Positions 25,669-34,741 of a stretch of 64,000 nt of DNA are shown one piece after another. The notes beneath the pieces are model-generated. The model made no database searches, was not told the origin of the DNA, and was given only the letters and a program-made list of their open reading frames with translations. Position 1 is the first letter of the stretch. The number at the start of each line of letters is the position of its first letter. This DNA comes from Nocardia colli (GTDB lineage: Bacteria; Actinomycetota; Actinomycetes; Mycobacteriales; Mycobacteriaceae): positions 558,001 to 622,000 of the forward strand of contig NZ_VXLC01000001.1 in assembly GCF_008704205.1 (NCBI RefSeq), given 5' to 3'. The position numbers and the translations under genes are program-made.

Positions 25669-25707
25669 ACGACAAAGCGACCCGGATAACTCCGGGCCGC
25701 TTGTCGT
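25669..25707 (-). terminator. Terminator of the tail/lysis operon
   Basis: Hairpin with long arms (ACGACAAAGCGACCCGGA pairs with the complement ending GCTTGTCGT with one mismatch) and a TTTC tail. It lies between the last gene of the tail operon (25758) and the toxin 2 start, so the toxin has its own transcription start or depends on read-through. Confidence 0.82.
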
Positions 25708-25757
25708 TTCGGGATGTTCAGATGTGTTCGCCGACAGCTCGTTCGGCTTCGCACCGG

Positions 25758-26066
25758 CTATGTGACCGGCGCGTCTACCGCAATCCAGGCACCGTTGCGG
25801 AAGACGTGGTGCTCGTAGTACATGAGCTGCCTACCGTCGCGCATCTTCTGCACACCCAGCTCCCAGTAGCCGTTGAACTGTTCCCCACCCGCGCCGATCC
25901 GCAGCCGGTGGACCTCGACGCTGTCCATTTCATATCGAATGATCAGCCGGGCCGTGTTGGACCGTTCATCGCATTCGACCGCCTGGATTCGTTTGAACCC
26001 GGGAATGTGGATGGTGTCGCCGTTCAGCGTCGGCTGTACCTCGACGACCATAAAACTCTCATACAT
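25758..26066 (-). CDS. Hypothetical protein, last gene of tail operon
   Basis: A 102-residue protein, mostly beta strand (for example TARLIIRYEMDSVEVHRLRIG and RQLMYYEHHVFRNGAWIAVD). No signal peptide or membrane segment. It lies after the lysis genes and before the terminator, a place often used for extra minor tail or morphogenesis genes. It is not recognised and no function is claimed. Confidence 0.55.
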   Translation of the reverse strand: MYESFMVVEVQPTLNGDTIHIPGFKRIQAVECDERSNTARLIIRYEMDSVEVHRLRIGAGGEQFNGYWELGVQKMRDGRQLMYYEHHVFRNGAWIAVDAPVT

Positions 26067-26113
26067 AACTACTTCACTCTCTGTGCTGCCCGCGGTGAAC
26101 GGGTTGTCCTGCT

Positions 26114-26413
26114 TCAGATTTCCTCTTGCAGAGAGGACGGGATTTTGTAGCGGGCCTTCGGCGGCTCTTGACCGGGAACATGCAAGCGCAGAAACCCACG
26201 CAACTCGTCGATGTGCTGCTGCAGCGCACGAATCAGGCGGATCGCTTCGCGGAAGCGCTTCTTGTCGTCTGCCGCTTGGGTTTCCAGCATGTCGACGCGG
26301 GTGCGGAGTTTGCCTACCTCACGCGCCTGCCAGGCGGTGATCGCCCCGATGACGGTGGCGACCGCGATCCCGAAGGCCTGCACCAGTTCGGGATTCATCC
26401 AGTGCTGAGTCAT
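26114..26413 (-). CDS. Membrane coiled-coil protein, second lysis protein candidate
   Basis: A 99-residue protein with one N-terminal membrane helix (VQAFGIAVATVIGAITAW, residues 11-28) followed by a coiled coil with regular hydrophobic spacing (KLRTRVDMLETQAADDKKRF to about residue 75). It starts immediately after the stop of the holin gene. One-span coiled-coil proteins next to holins in actinobacteriophages act as second holins or membrane-disrupting partners. The role is inferred from topology and context. Confidence 0.65.
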   Translation of the reverse strand: MTQHWMNPELVQAFGIAVATVIGAITAWQAREVGKLRTRVDMLETQAADDKKRFREAIRLIRALQQHIDELRGFLRLHVPGQEPPKARYKIPSSLQEEI

Positions 26414-26623
26414 TCATAGCCTGCCTTCCTGCCGGTCGACCGGGGTCACCGCCGGTCGAATGAGCAGGCCGGCGAGCACGGGGGTGAGCAGGCCGTACAC
26501 GGCGAGAACCGCCTCGATCCACGCGGTATCGATCTGATGTCCCACGATGTAGGCGATGACTCCGGTGACGGCGACGAGCACCGAACGGATCAACGCGGGC
26601 TCGGGAATCCGCTGCGGTGACAT
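26414..26623 (-). CDS. Holin-like two-span membrane protein
   Basis: A 69-residue protein with two membrane helices (SVLVAVTGVIAYIVG and IEAVLAVYGLLTPVLAGLLI) and charged ends (PVDRQEGRL). Size, topology and position directly after the amidase gene (overlapping TGATG) fit a phage holin that lets the endolysin reach the wall. No family-specific motif exists for such short holins. Confidence 0.72.
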   Translation of the reverse strand: MSPQRIPEPALIRSVLVAVTGVIAYIVGHQIDTAWIEAVLAVYGLLTPVLAGLLIRPAVTPVDRQEGRL

Positions 26624-27396
26624 CAGATTCGCCTCTCCGCAGCGGCAAGCAACCGGTCGAGCTTGAGTTCGAGCGCCTTGAGCCGCTGCTCGGTGCGGTA
26701 GTCGGCGGCGTCGGAGTTGAGCACGTAGCCCGCCACCGTGTCCCGATATTCCGAGTCCGCGACCCGGGACTGGAAGCCGTAGGTGAGCTCGAAGTGCACC
26801 CGGCGCAGCTTGTCGAGCAGCTCGCGCTGCTCGGAATCCGAAAGTGCCATCAGTGCACTGCCTTTCAATCGCTCCGCGATGTCAGCGCGGAATTGGTCCA
26901 TGTCCATGCAGCCGGGATCCCACTTGCCCTGTTTGGGTCCGGCCCATTCCTTGTGGCCGATCACCCGATCGGCCCCGTGGCCGAGCTTGCGCAAGATCGC
27001 CGCACAGCAGCCGACGTAGGCGTCGTATTGTGCGTCCGACCACCCTTCGGTGCCGTTGTTGGCGGCTTCGATACCGATGGTGTGGAAGTTGGCGTTGTCC
27101 TCCGGCAGCCCCGGCCACGAACCGGCGCCGGCATGCCAGGCCACACCGACCGCGACCACGGTGACTGTGCCGTCCTGCGCGAGATGGATCTGCGACAGCG
27201 GACCGGCCAATGCCGTTATGCCGTAGGCGATTTCGGTTGGCGGCGCCTGCGAGCTGCCGGTGTGATGGGCCACGATGCCCCAGATCTCACCGAAATCCCC
27301 GTGGCCACGCTCACGCCATCCCGGGAATTCGACCACCCGCAGCCCCTCGTCGCGAAGCACGTCCGCGAGCCATACCGGATCACCGGTCCACGACAT
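26623..27396 (-). CDS. N-acetylmuramoyl-L-alanine amidase (endolysin A)
   Basis: A 257-residue endolysin. Residues 35-175 form an Amidase_2 domain with the zinc-site segments IVAHHTG (about 42-48), WHAGAGSWPG, NFHTIGIEAAN and GHKEWAGPKQGKWDPG. It would cut the lactyl amide between muramic acid and the stem peptide. The last 80 residues are helical (LSDSEQRELLDKLRR onward) and probably bind the wall or oligomerise. There is no signal peptide, so export depends on the holin encoded next. Together with lysB at 45249 it gives a full set for lysing a mycolate-bearing cell. Confidence 0.87.
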   Translation of the reverse strand: MSWTGDPVWLADVLRDEGLRVVEFPGWRERGHGDFGEIWGIVAHHTGSSQAPPTEIAYGITALAGPLSQIHLAQDGTVTVVAVGVAWHAGAGSWPGLPEDNANFHTIGIEAANNGTEGWSDAQYDAYVGCCAAILRKLGHGADRVIGHKEWAGPKQGKWDPGCMDMDQFRADIAERLKGSALMALSDSEQRELLDKLRRVHFELTYGFQSRVADSEYRDTVAGYVLNSDAADYRTEQRLKALELKLDRLLAAAERRI

Positions 27397-27446
27397 AGTT
27401 GTCCTACTTTCCGAATGAGATTCGGCCGCGACGGCGTCCGTGTGCG

Positions 27447-27905
27447 TCAGGTGATCCGCACGTAGCCGCCGGCCGAGATGGTTCCTTCCGAACCGCCCGG
27501 CGACACGGAGGCGAGCGCCTCTACGGTGACAACGTCACCAGCAGCGATATCGAAGGTCGCGCTGACCGACAATGTTCCGGACGGGCCCTCGACGGGCGTG
27601 TCGATGGTCGCGACGATCTTCGAGTTGACCCGCAACCGGGCCTGCAACTGGGTGGCGCCACCGAAGCCAGTGTTCGCGTCGGTGAACGGAATGGCCGCGA
27701 GCACCTTGGCAGATGTCTTGTCGGCCAACGCCTTCAGGCCGTTCTTGGTGGTGCCGACGACTACGGAACCCGGATATCCGGCGGTATCGGCGACCCAGCC
27801 GGTGATTTGCCCCCAGTCACCCGTCGGCATCGACTGGGTACCGCTCTTTTTCATGCCGGATGGCAGAAATACCACCGCGACGCCGGCAACGATGACGAAC
27901 GACAT
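27447..27905 (-). CDS. Small tail-associated protein, paralogue 2
   Basis: A 152-residue protein starting at the ATG at 27905, which has GGAGGATCTG upstream. The N-terminus (MSFVIVAGVAVVFLPSGMKKSGTQS) matches that of the next upstream gene (MAFIVAAGTAAAAAPMGMNKNGVQS), followed by a beta-sandwich-like part (LQARLRVNSKIVATIDTPVEG, VEALASVSPGGSEG). Pairs of such genes lie between fibre genes and lysis genes in several actinobacteriophages. It is likely a minor structural or fibre-tip protein; function not established. Confidence 0.6.
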   Translation of the reverse strand: MSFVIVAGVAVVFLPSGMKKSGTQSMPTGDWGQITGWVADTAGYPGSVVVGTTKNGLKALADKTSAKVLAAIPFTDANTGFGGATQLQARLRVNSKIVATIDTPVEGPSGTLSVSATFDIAAGDVVTVEALASVSPGGSEGTISAGGYVRIT

Positions 27906-27934
27906 CAGATCCTCCGAAAGAGATGAGTGATTCG

Positions 27935-28375
27935 CTAGTTGAGGTCGAAGTAGAGGTAACTGTTCACACCGGCCGCGACCGTGGTGGCGAACGAGCCGAA
28001 CGACGAACCGGTCATGCGCACCCACACCCGGTCGCCGCGGGCCAGGGTCACCGCCTTGGCCGGAATGTTTACCGACCCGGCCGTACTGGCAAAGGTCTGG
28101 ATCGGGCTGTCGTTGAGCATCACGTCGAAACTGCGTTGCTCAGTGGCGGTCAGATTGCCGGATACCTCCAGCCGGCACCGCACCGTCGCCGTCGCCGCTC
28201 CGCTGGAGATCAGTTCGTGGTTCGCACTGATGACGGTGTCCGCGTATCCATTGCGGATGGTCCACCCGGTCAGTTTGACGTTCGAGGTGCCACCGGGGAC
28301 GGATTGCACGCCGTTCTTGTTCATACCCATCGGCGCCGCGGCCGCGGCCGTCCCGGCCGCAACGATGAATGCCAT
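27935..28375 (-). CDS. Small tail-associated protein, paralogue 1
   Basis: A 146-residue protein. The ATG at 28375 overlaps the TAA of the preceding 55-residue gene, which fixes the start. It is a paralogue of the 27447-27905 protein over the first 30 residues and has a similar all-beta remainder (VRCRLEVSGNLTATEQRSFD, RVWVRMTGSSFGSF). Probably a structural protein of the tail tip; the exact role is unknown. Confidence 0.6.
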   Translation of the reverse strand: MAFIVAAGTAAAAAPMGMNKNGVQSVPGGTSNVKLTGWTIRNGYADTVISANHELISSGAATATVRCRLEVSGNLTATEQRSFDVMLNDSPIQTFASTAGSVNIPAKAVTLARGDRVWVRMTGSSFGSFATTVAAGVNSYLYFDLN

Positions 28376-28542
28376 TACTGCGCACCCGCCGAAGATGAAG
28401 TGTCCGCGCCACTTCCAGGCTCGGTCGGCGCCGGGTCGGGCATGGGCGGGTCCGGCGGCTTGGGCACCGTGCCGGATCCGGTGCCGACCGGCAACTCGTT
28501 GACTTCCTGCTTTGTGGCGGATAACGGCCAACCGAGATACAT
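28375..28542 (-). CDS. Short Pro/Ser-rich protein in tail operon
   Basis: A 55-residue frame (MYLGWPLSATKQEVNELPVG, then a Pro/Gly/Ser-rich tail) that exactly fills the gap between the minor tail gene and paralogue 1. Its ATG overlaps the TGA before it (TGATG) and its TAA overlaps the next ATG (TAATG). This tight coupling is strong evidence that it is translated. It has no recognisable domain. Confidence 0.62.
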   Translation of the reverse strand: MYLGWPLSATKQEVNELPVGTGSGTVPKPPDPPMPDPAPTEPGSGADTSSSAGAQ

Positions 28543-29831
28543 CAGACGGTCACCCCCTTGATGCTGGCCTGCAGCCCCTTGCCGGCACCGGCATCCAGCG
28601 TGGTGATCGAGACGGTCAACCGGTCACCCGGATTCAAGGTGTATGTCAGCGGAATAGTCGTGTCGCCAGCCTGATTCGCGGGCGTGATGGTTGCCGACGA
28701 GCCGGTGACGGTCGCGGCGCCGTTGACCTTCAGTTCGACGACCAGGTTGCCAGTGCCGGCGGTCTCGCCCCTATAGGTCACCGAACTGACGGTGACCTTG
28801 CGCTCGATCCGCAGCCCCTCGGGCATCACATTGCCGACACCGGCGGCCCGGGTTCCGCTGTGCGACTTGAACGCGATGTCGTAGATCTGCCCGGCCGGGG
28901 TGGGTGTGCGGGCATCTGACAGCCGGGCATCCGTGCTGACGATCGTGTCGATGGCGGTACGGACGTCCACCGCGCCGGTTGCGGTGAGCAATGTCCGGCC
29001 CAACGCGGTCGAATCGGTGATCTGGTTCGCCGGATGGGTATGCGCGATCGGCGCGCGAGGATTGGTCAGGCGCGGGTCGTCTCCGGCGACGGCCGTGGTC
29101 GCAGTACTGCCGATGACCGGCGGGAACGTCGCGGGTTTACCGGTGATGCCTGCCCAATCGGTGGTGCCTGCCTGACCACGGATGACCACGCCCTGGCCGT
29201 TCGGCAACCAGCCGCCGGTCGCCGCGTGATAGACGTACAACAACCCATCTGCCTTGACCACATACTGGGCGCCCTCGGCGGGCGCCGCGGGCAGCTGCGC
29301 GTAGGTGCCGACCTGCCCATCGATCTTGATGCCTTCCCCACGCGGTCCCATGACGACCGCGTTGCCCGCGGAGGCGGGGACCGGCGAAACCAGCGTCAGG
29401 TCGACCAGGCCGGTCGAGCCGACATCCGGATTCTGCGGATCCGCACCCGGAACATACTCGGGCACAGAGAAACTGAACGATTCCATCGGCACACGTTCAC
29501 CGTCATAGGACAGGTCGAACGATACCCGCCAGGTCCACTGGGATGGATTCGTGGCGCCGCTCGGCGCGACGAGCCGCACACCGCGCCGGCCTCGCCAGGT
29601 GATGAAACCCCACTCGTCCAACTGGCATTCGTAATGACTCGGCAGCTGGACGTATGTCGCCGGCCCCAACTGCGCACCTGGGACAAGCACCTTCGGCGCG
29701 TCTGCGGCGAAAGTGATCGAGCCGGTCAGCGGCGGGAACTCAGGGGTGTCCCCGACGTCGCCGTCGTCGATGACGTTCGCGAGGAAGCGCCCGACGACTT
29801 TGCCGTACTTCAACGGGGGCAGATCGGCCAT
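28542..29831 (-). CDS. Minor tail / fibre protein
   Basis: A 429-residue tail protein. It has an N-terminal adaptor-like region (residues 1-150), a central segment with repeated phage-fibre phrases (GDDPRLTNPRAPIAHTHPANQITDS in pieces, ALGRTLLTATGAVDVRTAID), and a C-terminal beta sandwich (LVVELKVNGAATVTGSS, YTLNPGDRLTVSITT). The HTHPANQIT type motif is common in siphophage side fibres. It overlaps the next gene by TGATG. Probably a particle-surface receptor-binding protein. Confidence 0.78.
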   Translation of the reverse strand: MADLPPLKYGKVVGRFLANVIDDGDVGDTPEFPPLTGSITFAADAPKVLVPGAQLGPATYVQLPSHYECQLDEWGFITWRGRRGVRLVAPSGATNPSQWTWRVSFDLSYDGERVPMESFSFSVPEYVPGADPQNPDVGSTGLVDLTLVSPVPASAGNAVVMGPRGEGIKIDGQVGTYAQLPAAPAEGAQYVVKADGLLYVYHAATGGWLPNGQGVVIRGQAGTTDWAGITGKPATFPPVIGSTATTAVAGDDPRLTNPRAPIAHTHPANQITDSTALGRTLLTATGAVDVRTAIDTIVSTDARLSDARTPTPAGQIYDIAFKSHSGTRAAGVGNVMPEGLRIERKVTVSSVTYRGETAGTGNLVVELKVNGAATVTGSSATITPANQAGDTTIPLTYTLNPGDRLTVSITTLDAGAGKGLQASIKGVTV

Positions 29832-29930
29832 GGATCAATGCCTTTCGGACAGCAGGCAGCCGGAAACGGCATACCGTTTTGCGGAAAATGAGAGCGGCCG
29901 TTTGATCAGCCGTAAGAATCGCGGTCCCGG

Positions 29931-30986
29931 CTACACAGGAAGCGCGCGCACGTTGACATGCGAATAGCTGGAGTAGATGTTGTAGCTTCCGGTGCCCTCG
30001 ACTCGATGCGCGAGGACGTACAGGGTGACCGTCTGGTTGGCAGGTACCACACCGAATGTCGCGTCGGGCTTCATCGGATACTGGAAGCCAGGCGAGATGA
30101 GCACATACGCGATGCGCGAAACTCGATGGCTCCAGCCGAGTCCGACGAGATCACCCTTGGGGCTGCCGATGCGAACCTCGATATTGCAGCGGGTCGGCTG
30201 TTCCGTCTGCACCTGGACACCACCCTCGACGATCGGCCGCCATGCCGTGGGCTGCGCCGGAATCGTGATAGCGGCAAATGTTTTCGTTTCTTCGGTGACG
30301 TTCTGTGCGGCAGAGATCTGTTTCTCCCCGATCACCCACGGCCCGTTCGGCCGCGGGCTGGGGGCCGGACGGAACTTCTGCGCTGTGGCATCCCAGGCGA
30401 GCACATGATCCTGACCGAGCGGGCGCTCGTCATTGATCAGGACATCGGAGGCTTCCTGGATCCGGCCGCTCGCCCCCGGATCGCCGGCGTCGCCGGTCAC
30501 GCCGCGGGGGAAGGTGATCTCCAACTGCTGGGCCGGCGAGGTCCCGGTGATCCGGGCCGCCGCGGCCGAGCCGGTGGCACCTGTGACGGCCGCACCGGTC
30601 AGCTGGTTCGGCGCGCCTCGACGACCGCTCGCGCGGAACGCATCGCTGAACGCGACAAACCCCATCCCGGTCCAGTAGTAGATGCTGTTGTCCGAAACAA
30701 CCCGCCATGCTTTGCGTGCGTCGGCGGTGGTGAGCGGGAGCCGGCCCAGCGCGGCCGCATCGGCGATGTCGCCCTGCCACGACCACGGCCATGCCGCGTC
30801 GCCTTCCGGACCGACCGCACCCTGGCTACCTTCCCGGAGCTCGATCAGCGCTTCCCGATCGACCACCTCGAACGGGTTCACCGTGTACGGCAGTCCGATC
30901 GAGTCGGCAACGCCACGCATGGTGATCATGATGTCGTCGTCGTAGACGACGGCCGATTCGCTGGTCACAGCGTTATCGTCGGTCAC
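29931..30986 (-). CDS. Collagen-like tail fibre paralogue 3
   Basis: A 351-residue protein. The GTG at 30986 overlaps the previous stop (GTGA) and is therefore preferred to the longer upstream frame. It shares its plan with the two genes before it: a segment GDIADAAALGRLPLTTADARK then KAWRVVSDNSIYYWTGMGF, short Gly-X-Y stretches (PRGVTGDAGDPGASG) and a C-terminal sandwich (ITIPAQPTAWRPIVEGGVQV). Collagen-like stretches in tail fibres promote trimerisation. Likely a receptor-binding fibre. Confidence 0.75.
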   Translation of the reverse strand: MTDDNAVTSESAVVYDDDIMITMRGVADSIGLPYTVNPFEVVDREALIELREGSQGAVGPEGDAAWPWSWQGDIADAAALGRLPLTTADARKAWRVVSDNSIYYWTGMGFVAFSDAFRASGRRGAPNQLTGAAVTGATGSAAAARITGTSPAQQLEITFPRGVTGDAGDPGASGRIQEASDVLINDERPLGQDHVLAWDATAQKFRPAPSPRPNGPWVIGEKQISAAQNVTEETKTFAAITIPAQPTAWRPIVEGGVQVQTEQPTRCNIEVRIGSPKGDLVGLGWSHRVSRIAYVLISPGFQYPMKPDATFGVVPANQTVTLYVLAHRVEGTGSYNIYSSYSHVNVRALPV

Positions 30987-32059
30987 AGCGCCCCCACGGG
31001 TCGGGCCATGCACACGATCTGCGCGTCGGCCATGGAGTATTCGTAGCTGGCGGTGCCGATCGCGCGGCGTAGCAGCACATACAGCGTCACCGGCTGTCCG
31101 GCAGGTACCACACCCACGGTGCTGGCCGGGGTCATCCCGCGCACGCCGTAGAAGGGTTGGAATCGGGCCCGGGTACTGACACCGGTCACCAGGCCGGTGC
31201 CCAGTGCGACGATCTGGCCGGTCGCCGAGCCGATCCGTACCTCCGCCTCGATGCGGGTGGTGAATTGGTTCCAATTCTCGTCGGGACGCACGACGACGCC
31301 ACCGGTGATCATCGGACGCCAATCGGTGTCCTGTGCCGGGATATTCAGCTGGGCAATGTTTTTGGTGACAGCGGTGATGCCGGCCTCCGAGCCGGCAAAG
31401 CCCGGACCGCCATCCCAGGAACGGCCCTCGAGGATGGTCCACGGGCCACGCAGGCCCGGGTACGGCCGCGGCTTCCATTTCCCGGTGGCCGGATCCCACG
31501 CCGGCACGGTTCGATCGATATGCGGACCGTCGGCGTAATCGGACGCGTTGCGGATCGGCCCAGGGCCACCGGCCTCGCCCTTGCGCCCCTTTTTGCCGCG
31601 CGGCACCGTCAGGTTCAGCACGAGGTTCGGCGCGGTGCCGGTCACCGTCGCCTGGAGCTCGGACCCGACGGGGCCGGTGTCCACCGTACCGATGGTGAGC
31701 GTGCACGGTTGCCCGTCGGGGCCTGCGGCACCGAATGCGGCAGCGAACTCATCGAATCCAGTGCCGTTCCAGTAGACGAGCGTGCCGGTCGACATGATTC
31801 GCCAAGCCTTGCCCGCATGGGCCAGCGTCAACTTGGGGGTCAGCGCCGCGAGGGCGGCCTGGTCGGCAATGTCGCCTTCCCATCGGAACGGACGTGCGGG
31901 CTCACCGGGCAATCCGCGCACTCCCGGGGTACCGGTCATCAGCTCGAGCGAACCGTTCCGGGGTGTGCCGTGCATAGACTGCACCACACCGGGCACACCG
32001 ATCCCCTCGTCGATGCCACGGATCTGTGTGGATTCGAAATACTCTCTTACAGTAGACAT
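30983..32059 (-). CDS. Collagen-like tail fibre paralogue 2
   Basis: A 358-residue paralogue of the flanking fibre genes: GDIADQAALAALTPKLTLAH then GKAWRIMSTGTLVYWNGTGF, Gly-X-Y stretches (TPGVRGLPGEPARP and PRGKKGRKGEAGGPG), and a C-terminal sandwich starting NIPAQDTDWRPMITGG. It overlaps the next gene by 4 bp. Three adjacent diverged copies suggest either a mixed fibre or alternative receptor specificities. Confidence 0.75.
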   Translation of the reverse strand: MSTVREYFESTQIRGIDEGIGVPGVVQSMHGTPRNGSLELMTGTPGVRGLPGEPARPFRWEGDIADQAALAALTPKLTLAHAGKAWRIMSTGTLVYWNGTGFDEFAAAFGAAGPDGQPCTLTIGTVDTGPVGSELQATVTGTAPNLVLNLTVPRGKKGRKGEAGGPGPIRNASDYADGPHIDRTVPAWDPATGKWKPRPYPGLRGPWTILEGRSWDGGPGFAGSEAGITAVTKNIAQLNIPAQDTDWRPMITGGVVVRPDENWNQFTTRIEAEVRIGSATGQIVALGTGLVTGVSTRARFQPFYGVRGMTPASTVGVVPAGQPVTLYVLLRRAIGTASYEYSMADAQIVCMARPVGAL

Positions 32060-32065
32060 CTCACC

Positions 32066-33100
32066 TCACTCGATAGGTTCTGCGAAGACGACGATCGACG
32101 CGCGGTCGGGCGAGAGCCCGATCTTGCCGCCGGCGGAACCGACCTTCTCGGCCGCGACCACCAGATTCGCGGGCTGCCCGGCGGGAACCGTGGCGAAGTC
32201 CGAAGTCGGCGACAGCACCTTCGAAGTGGTGCCGTCGCGATAGCACGGTGTGACCGGCAGGTACATCCAATCGCCGCTGGCGGCGATCGACGTCGCGACG
32301 ATCTCGCCTTGCGAATGATGCAGCCGCACAGTCGCCTCCGCGGAGGTGCCGGCGTCCGCGCGGGTATAGATGTGCCCATAGACGATGGGCCGCCAGCGGA
32401 AGGGCAGCGGCGGGATGGCGAACGTGGCGCCCTCGATCCGGCCGGTGTCCTCCTGTCGTTCGGCCGCGAAGTCCTCTTGGAACCACGACCATGGGCCGAG
32501 TCCGAGCGGCGTGGCAACCGAGCGAAACTTCCGGGTGGACCGGTCGTAGGCCAGGATGCTGCCGGCACCGGGGGCCCGCACCTTGTCGTAGTCCGGCGAC
32601 TCGGTGATCTGCCCGGAGGCACCCGGCGGCCCCTTCGGACCACGCAGCCCCGAGGGGACGGTCACCTTCAATTTCTGATTCGCCCCTGGGCCGGCGAACT
32701 CGACGGCGGGCTCGGTCAGGTTCTCCAGGCTCACCGTGTCCGTGACGGTGATCGTGGTCGGTTCCGCGACCGCCCCCCGCGGTCCGACCGCATCCGGTGA
32801 ATGCCGCCACTCGGTGCCGGTCCAGACGTCCATGCCGTTGTCATCGATCCGATGCCACCAGCAACCGCGATCGTCCGGCCCGAGCCCGGTCGGCCGCGCC
32901 GCCGCGTCAGCGATCTCGCCCATCTTCCGGAACGTGGTGCGGGGCCGGCCCCGGCCGCCGGGCGCACCGCGCGGGCCGGGCGGCAGGTCCAGCATCGCGA
33001 AGCCGTCGGAGACGGTCGCCTGCGCGGTCAGGATGGGTAACCCATCCACGTCGGGCGCCCGCGTGATGGTGATGTGGGCGGGAAAAGATATGTCCGCCAT
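32066..33100 (-). CDS. Collagen-like tail fibre paralogue 1
   Basis: A 344-residue protein, the most diverged of the three fibres. It begins MADISFPAHITITRAPD, has two collagen-like stretches (PPGPRGAPGGRGRPR near residue 40 and GLRGPKGPPGASGQ near 150), the same linker phrase (MDVWTGTEWRHS) and a C-terminal domain RWRPIVYGHIYTRAD. It follows the Gp37-like gene by 21 bp. The N-terminal part is the likely attachment to the baseplate. Confidence 0.74.
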   Translation of the reverse strand: MADISFPAHITITRAPDVDGLPILTAQATVSDGFAMLDLPPGPRGAPGGRGRPRTTFRKMGEIADAAARPTGLGPDDRGCWWHRIDDNGMDVWTGTEWRHSPDAVGPRGAVAEPTTITVTDTVSLENLTEPAVEFAGPGANQKLKVTVPSGLRGPKGPPGASGQITESPDYDKVRAPGAGSILAYDRSTRKFRSVATPLGLGPWSWFQEDFAAERQEDTGRIEGATFAIPPLPFRWRPIVYGHIYTRADAGTSAEATVRLHHSQGEIVATSIAASGDWMYLPVTPCYRDGTTSKVLSPTSDFATVPAGQPANLVVAAEKVGSAGGKIGLSPDRASIVVFAEPIE

Positions 33101-33121
33101 GGTTTCTCCTCTTCGAAAGGC

Positions 33122-34741
33122 TCAGAAGATGAGCAGGTCGAGATCGGCGCCGACGTCGGTAGCCAGATCCTTGATCGCGGCGGCCACGCGGCCGAGCCGC
33201 TGCCAGGCCTTGACGATCGAGTCCTCTTCATCGGATCCGTCGCCGACCACGATGTGCCACTTCGCGGCGGTCTCGCGGTCGTCGGTGAAGGTCAGCTCGG
33301 TCACGTAGTCGGTGAAGATCTGACCGTCGAGGGCGAAGCCGATCTGGTCGCCGAGCCCATAGTCCTTGCCCAGGATGTAAGGGGCGTTGTCCTCGACCGT
33401 CACCCGCTTGCTGGTGTAACCGCGGGTCAGATGCATGCCCTGGCGCGCGGCAACCAGGCCGTCCAGGTTGAATGCCTTGTCGCTGCCCGAGATATACAGC
33501 TCGCGGAAGGCGTAGGGCCCGGCCCGGTGCACCCGCTCCATGTTGCGGTAGACGTTCCAGGCGAGGAATACGTCGTTGAGCTGACCGCGATACAACCAGC
33601 CGAGCCCGATCAGCGACAGCAAACCCTTGATCACGAACTCGATGCCCGCGTTCACCCAGCCGGGCGACCGGCCGCCGACGATGATGTCGGTGGCGGTGGG
33701 CTTGTGCAGGGCGATCTCGGACTTTCCGATCCCGGAGTACTCGCCTTCGAAGTACCACACCCAGGGGAAGTTCCGGAATGTGCCCGCGCTGAGGCGCTCG
33801 CCGTACACCGCCTCGTATTCGGTGGTGGAGTCCAGGTTCGGGTAACGCATGGGCGTGGTGCCGTCGCCGTTGAATTCCTCGATCCAGGAACGGATTCCGT
33901 CGAGCAGCGTGCCGGTCGCGCCGGTCACGCCGGACTTGTCCACCGTCTCCAGGACGACCGTCGGCCGATCCAGGTAGAACCATTCCGGCGCGGGCTGTTC
34001 GTCCTCGCCAGGCAGATAGAATCGCGCGGTCAGCATCACGCCGGAGTCTTCGAGCATGGGGGCGAACAGCTTGTCGGCCATGTCGAAGCGCGCTGATGCC
34101 GCGCTCCATTTGCTGGTGTCGTGCAACGGATCCACTGGGACGACGGCGATCGGGAAGAGGATGTTGCCGGTGCCGCCCCACTCCGGCTTATCCGCATCCT
34201 GCTTCGGCACCCAGCCCGGTGCCTGCAAGCGCATCAGGTTCGCCGTCAGGTAGTTGGTGATGATAGTGCGAACCGGGCCGAACTGGATCATATGCCGCGG
34301 GAACTGCGCGAGAATCGGCGCGAAAGGGCTTGCCCAGCAACAGATCGTCGCGATGTGGTTCCAGCAGTGGATGGCCTCGATGTCGACGGTTTCGACGCCG
34401 AACTCGTCTCGGACGATCGACGCCTTGGTGATATAGCCGTCCCAGCGGAACCCCTTGGTGTTCACCGTAATCGGGATGGTGGCGTCTTCGTGATCGTCAT
34501 TGTTGAAGAGATGGTCGAAATGGACCATGTCGCGCGGGCAGATCATCTTGAGGCCACCCGGCGCGTTACGCGGATAGGTGAACTCCAGCGAGAGGTAATT
34601 GTGCTCTTCGCCGACCTCCTGCATCCATTTGTCCCAATAGCGCACCAGGACTTCGGGATCGCGTAGCTGATCCTGTTCGTCCTTGTACGCCTTGTCCATG
34701 CGCAGGGCTTCGCTCTGCGGGTCCCAGGCAGGCATGCTCAT
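33122..34741 (-). CDS. Tail-tip protein, siphovirus Gp37-like
   Basis: A 539-residue protein. The ATG at 34741 overlaps the preceding TGA (TGATG). It has the layout of ReqiPepy6 Gp37-like tail proteins of actinophages: an N-terminal RYWDKWMQEVGEEHNYLSLE, ITVNTKGFRWDGYITKASI and, near the C-terminus, YTSKRVTVEDNAPYILGKDYG followed by GFALDGQIFTDYVTELTFT. Such proteins form the baseplate hub below the distal tail protein. It contains no obvious hydrolase site. Confidence 0.78.
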   Translation of the reverse strand: MSMPAWDPQSEALRMDKAYKDEQDQLRDPEVLVRYWDKWMQEVGEEHNYLSLEFTYPRNAPGGLKMICPRDMVHFDHLFNNDDHEDATIPITVNTKGFRWDGYITKASIVRDEFGVETVDIEAIHCWNHIATICCWASPFAPILAQFPRHMIQFGPVRTIITNYLTANLMRLQAPGWVPKQDADKPEWGGTGNILFPIAVVPVDPLHDTSKWSAASARFDMADKLFAPMLEDSGVMLTARFYLPGEDEQPAPEWFYLDRPTVVLETVDKSGVTGATGTLLDGIRSWIEEFNGDGTTPMRYPNLDSTTEYEAVYGERLSAGTFRNFPWVWYFEGEYSGIGKSEIALHKPTATDIIVGGRSPGWVNAGIEFVIKGLLSLIGLGWLYRGQLNDVFLAWNVYRNMERVHRAGPYAFRELYISGSDKAFNLDGLVAARQGMHLTRGYTSKRVTVEDNAPYILGKDYGLGDQIGFALDGQIFTDYVTELTFTDDRETAAKWHIVVGDGSDEEDSIVKAWQRLGRVAAAIKDLATDVGADLDLLIF

